Of a stretch of DNA of 64,000 nucleotides, positions 63,967 through 64,000 are shown piece by piece. The DNA is from Aphanomyces cochlioides. Lineage: Eukaryota > Oomycota > Saprolegniomycetes > Saprolegniales > Verrucalvaceae. Position numbers and translations under genes: made by a program. The number at the start of each line of letters is the position of its first letter. The first letter of the stretch is position 1. The notes beneath the pieces were generated by a model. That model ran no database searches, had not been told where the DNA came from, and saw nothing but the letters and a program-made list of their open reading frames with translations. Location: positions 4,092,001-4,156,000 of the forward strand of contig JAHQRK010000001.1 in NCBI GenBank assembly GCA_019828595.1. The letters run 5' to 3'.

Positions 63967-64000
63967 AATTAGCATGAATCCTCAACTCACGAATATTCTC

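Noticed and set aside
1..64000. tRNA or rRNA genes
   Set aside because: None recognised by eye; tRNAscan-SE and Infernal would be decisive.

Overview
The window looks like eukaryotic, transposon-dominated DNA from an oomycete, possibly of the Aphanomyces/Saprolegnia type. This is an inference. The supporting signs are fungal-type CBM1 cellulose-binding modules joined to Ser/Thr/Pro repeat linkers, Crypton tyrosine-recombinase elements, Ty3/gypsy chromovirus-like elements, PIF/Harbinger, pogo/Tigger, Tc1/mariner, Merlin and MULE relatives, and very short GT-AG introns (36-45 nt) in several unrelated genes. I found no rRNA, tRNA or CRISPR array.

Layout. 0-9 kb: a broken MULE transposase, a ~1.5 kb array of diverged ~91-bp tandem units (1010-2525), a TA-flanked MITE, a broken Merlin (ISXO2-like) transposase and a truncated Ty1/copia element on the minus strand. 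9-13 kb: a pogo element whose right terminal repeat has been split by an insertion of a complete PIF/Harbinger element with a TAA duplication. 13-18 kb: a broken Crypton and a second, older Harbinger with its Myb/SANT-like partner gene. 18-28 kb: three-level nesting. Harbinger 3 (intact transposase plus intact two-exon partner, 22306-25071, ATT duplication) sits in the reverse transcriptase of gypsy element A (18293-27862), which sits inside a second pogo element. 28-32 kb: a pogo-derived deletion element and a 1.6 kb fold-back (long inverted repeat) element.

32-54 kb: the only host-like genes seen, a cluster of secreted-looking CBM1 proteins (copy 1 at 32282-33719 plus strand, copy 3 at 40079-41125 minus strand, copy 2 at 52686-53871 minus strand, and a 3' remnant at about 63.3 kb). 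The cluster is split by gypsy C (33880-39768, TSD GCAGC) and gypsy B (41334-50070, TSD GGGGA; itself carrying a mariner at 47257-49100). All three CBM1 copies share a 43-nt intron at the same position. 54-64 kb: ~220-bp inverted repeats abutting TTAA (54261 and 59795) enclose a second Crypton and a Tigger-like transposase; then a copia gag fragment, a pogo-derived deletion element, a small Harbinger-type MITE, an unidentified gene remnant and a short gene-like region at the right edge.

Most noteworthy: gypsy A and B, two diverged members of one lineage (both with 263-bp TGTAAC...GTTACA LTRs), each carry an extra gene on the strand opposite gag-pol, between integrase and the 3' LTR. The two antisense genes look homologous to each other (shared DYE-[SY]-TP start, W/C/EY/KLR landmarks, one intron in the same place and phase, coiled-coil second exon). 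In element A the gene overlaps the C-terminal tail of pol on the other strand. I recognise no known domain in it; it is the best candidate for an undescribed system here.
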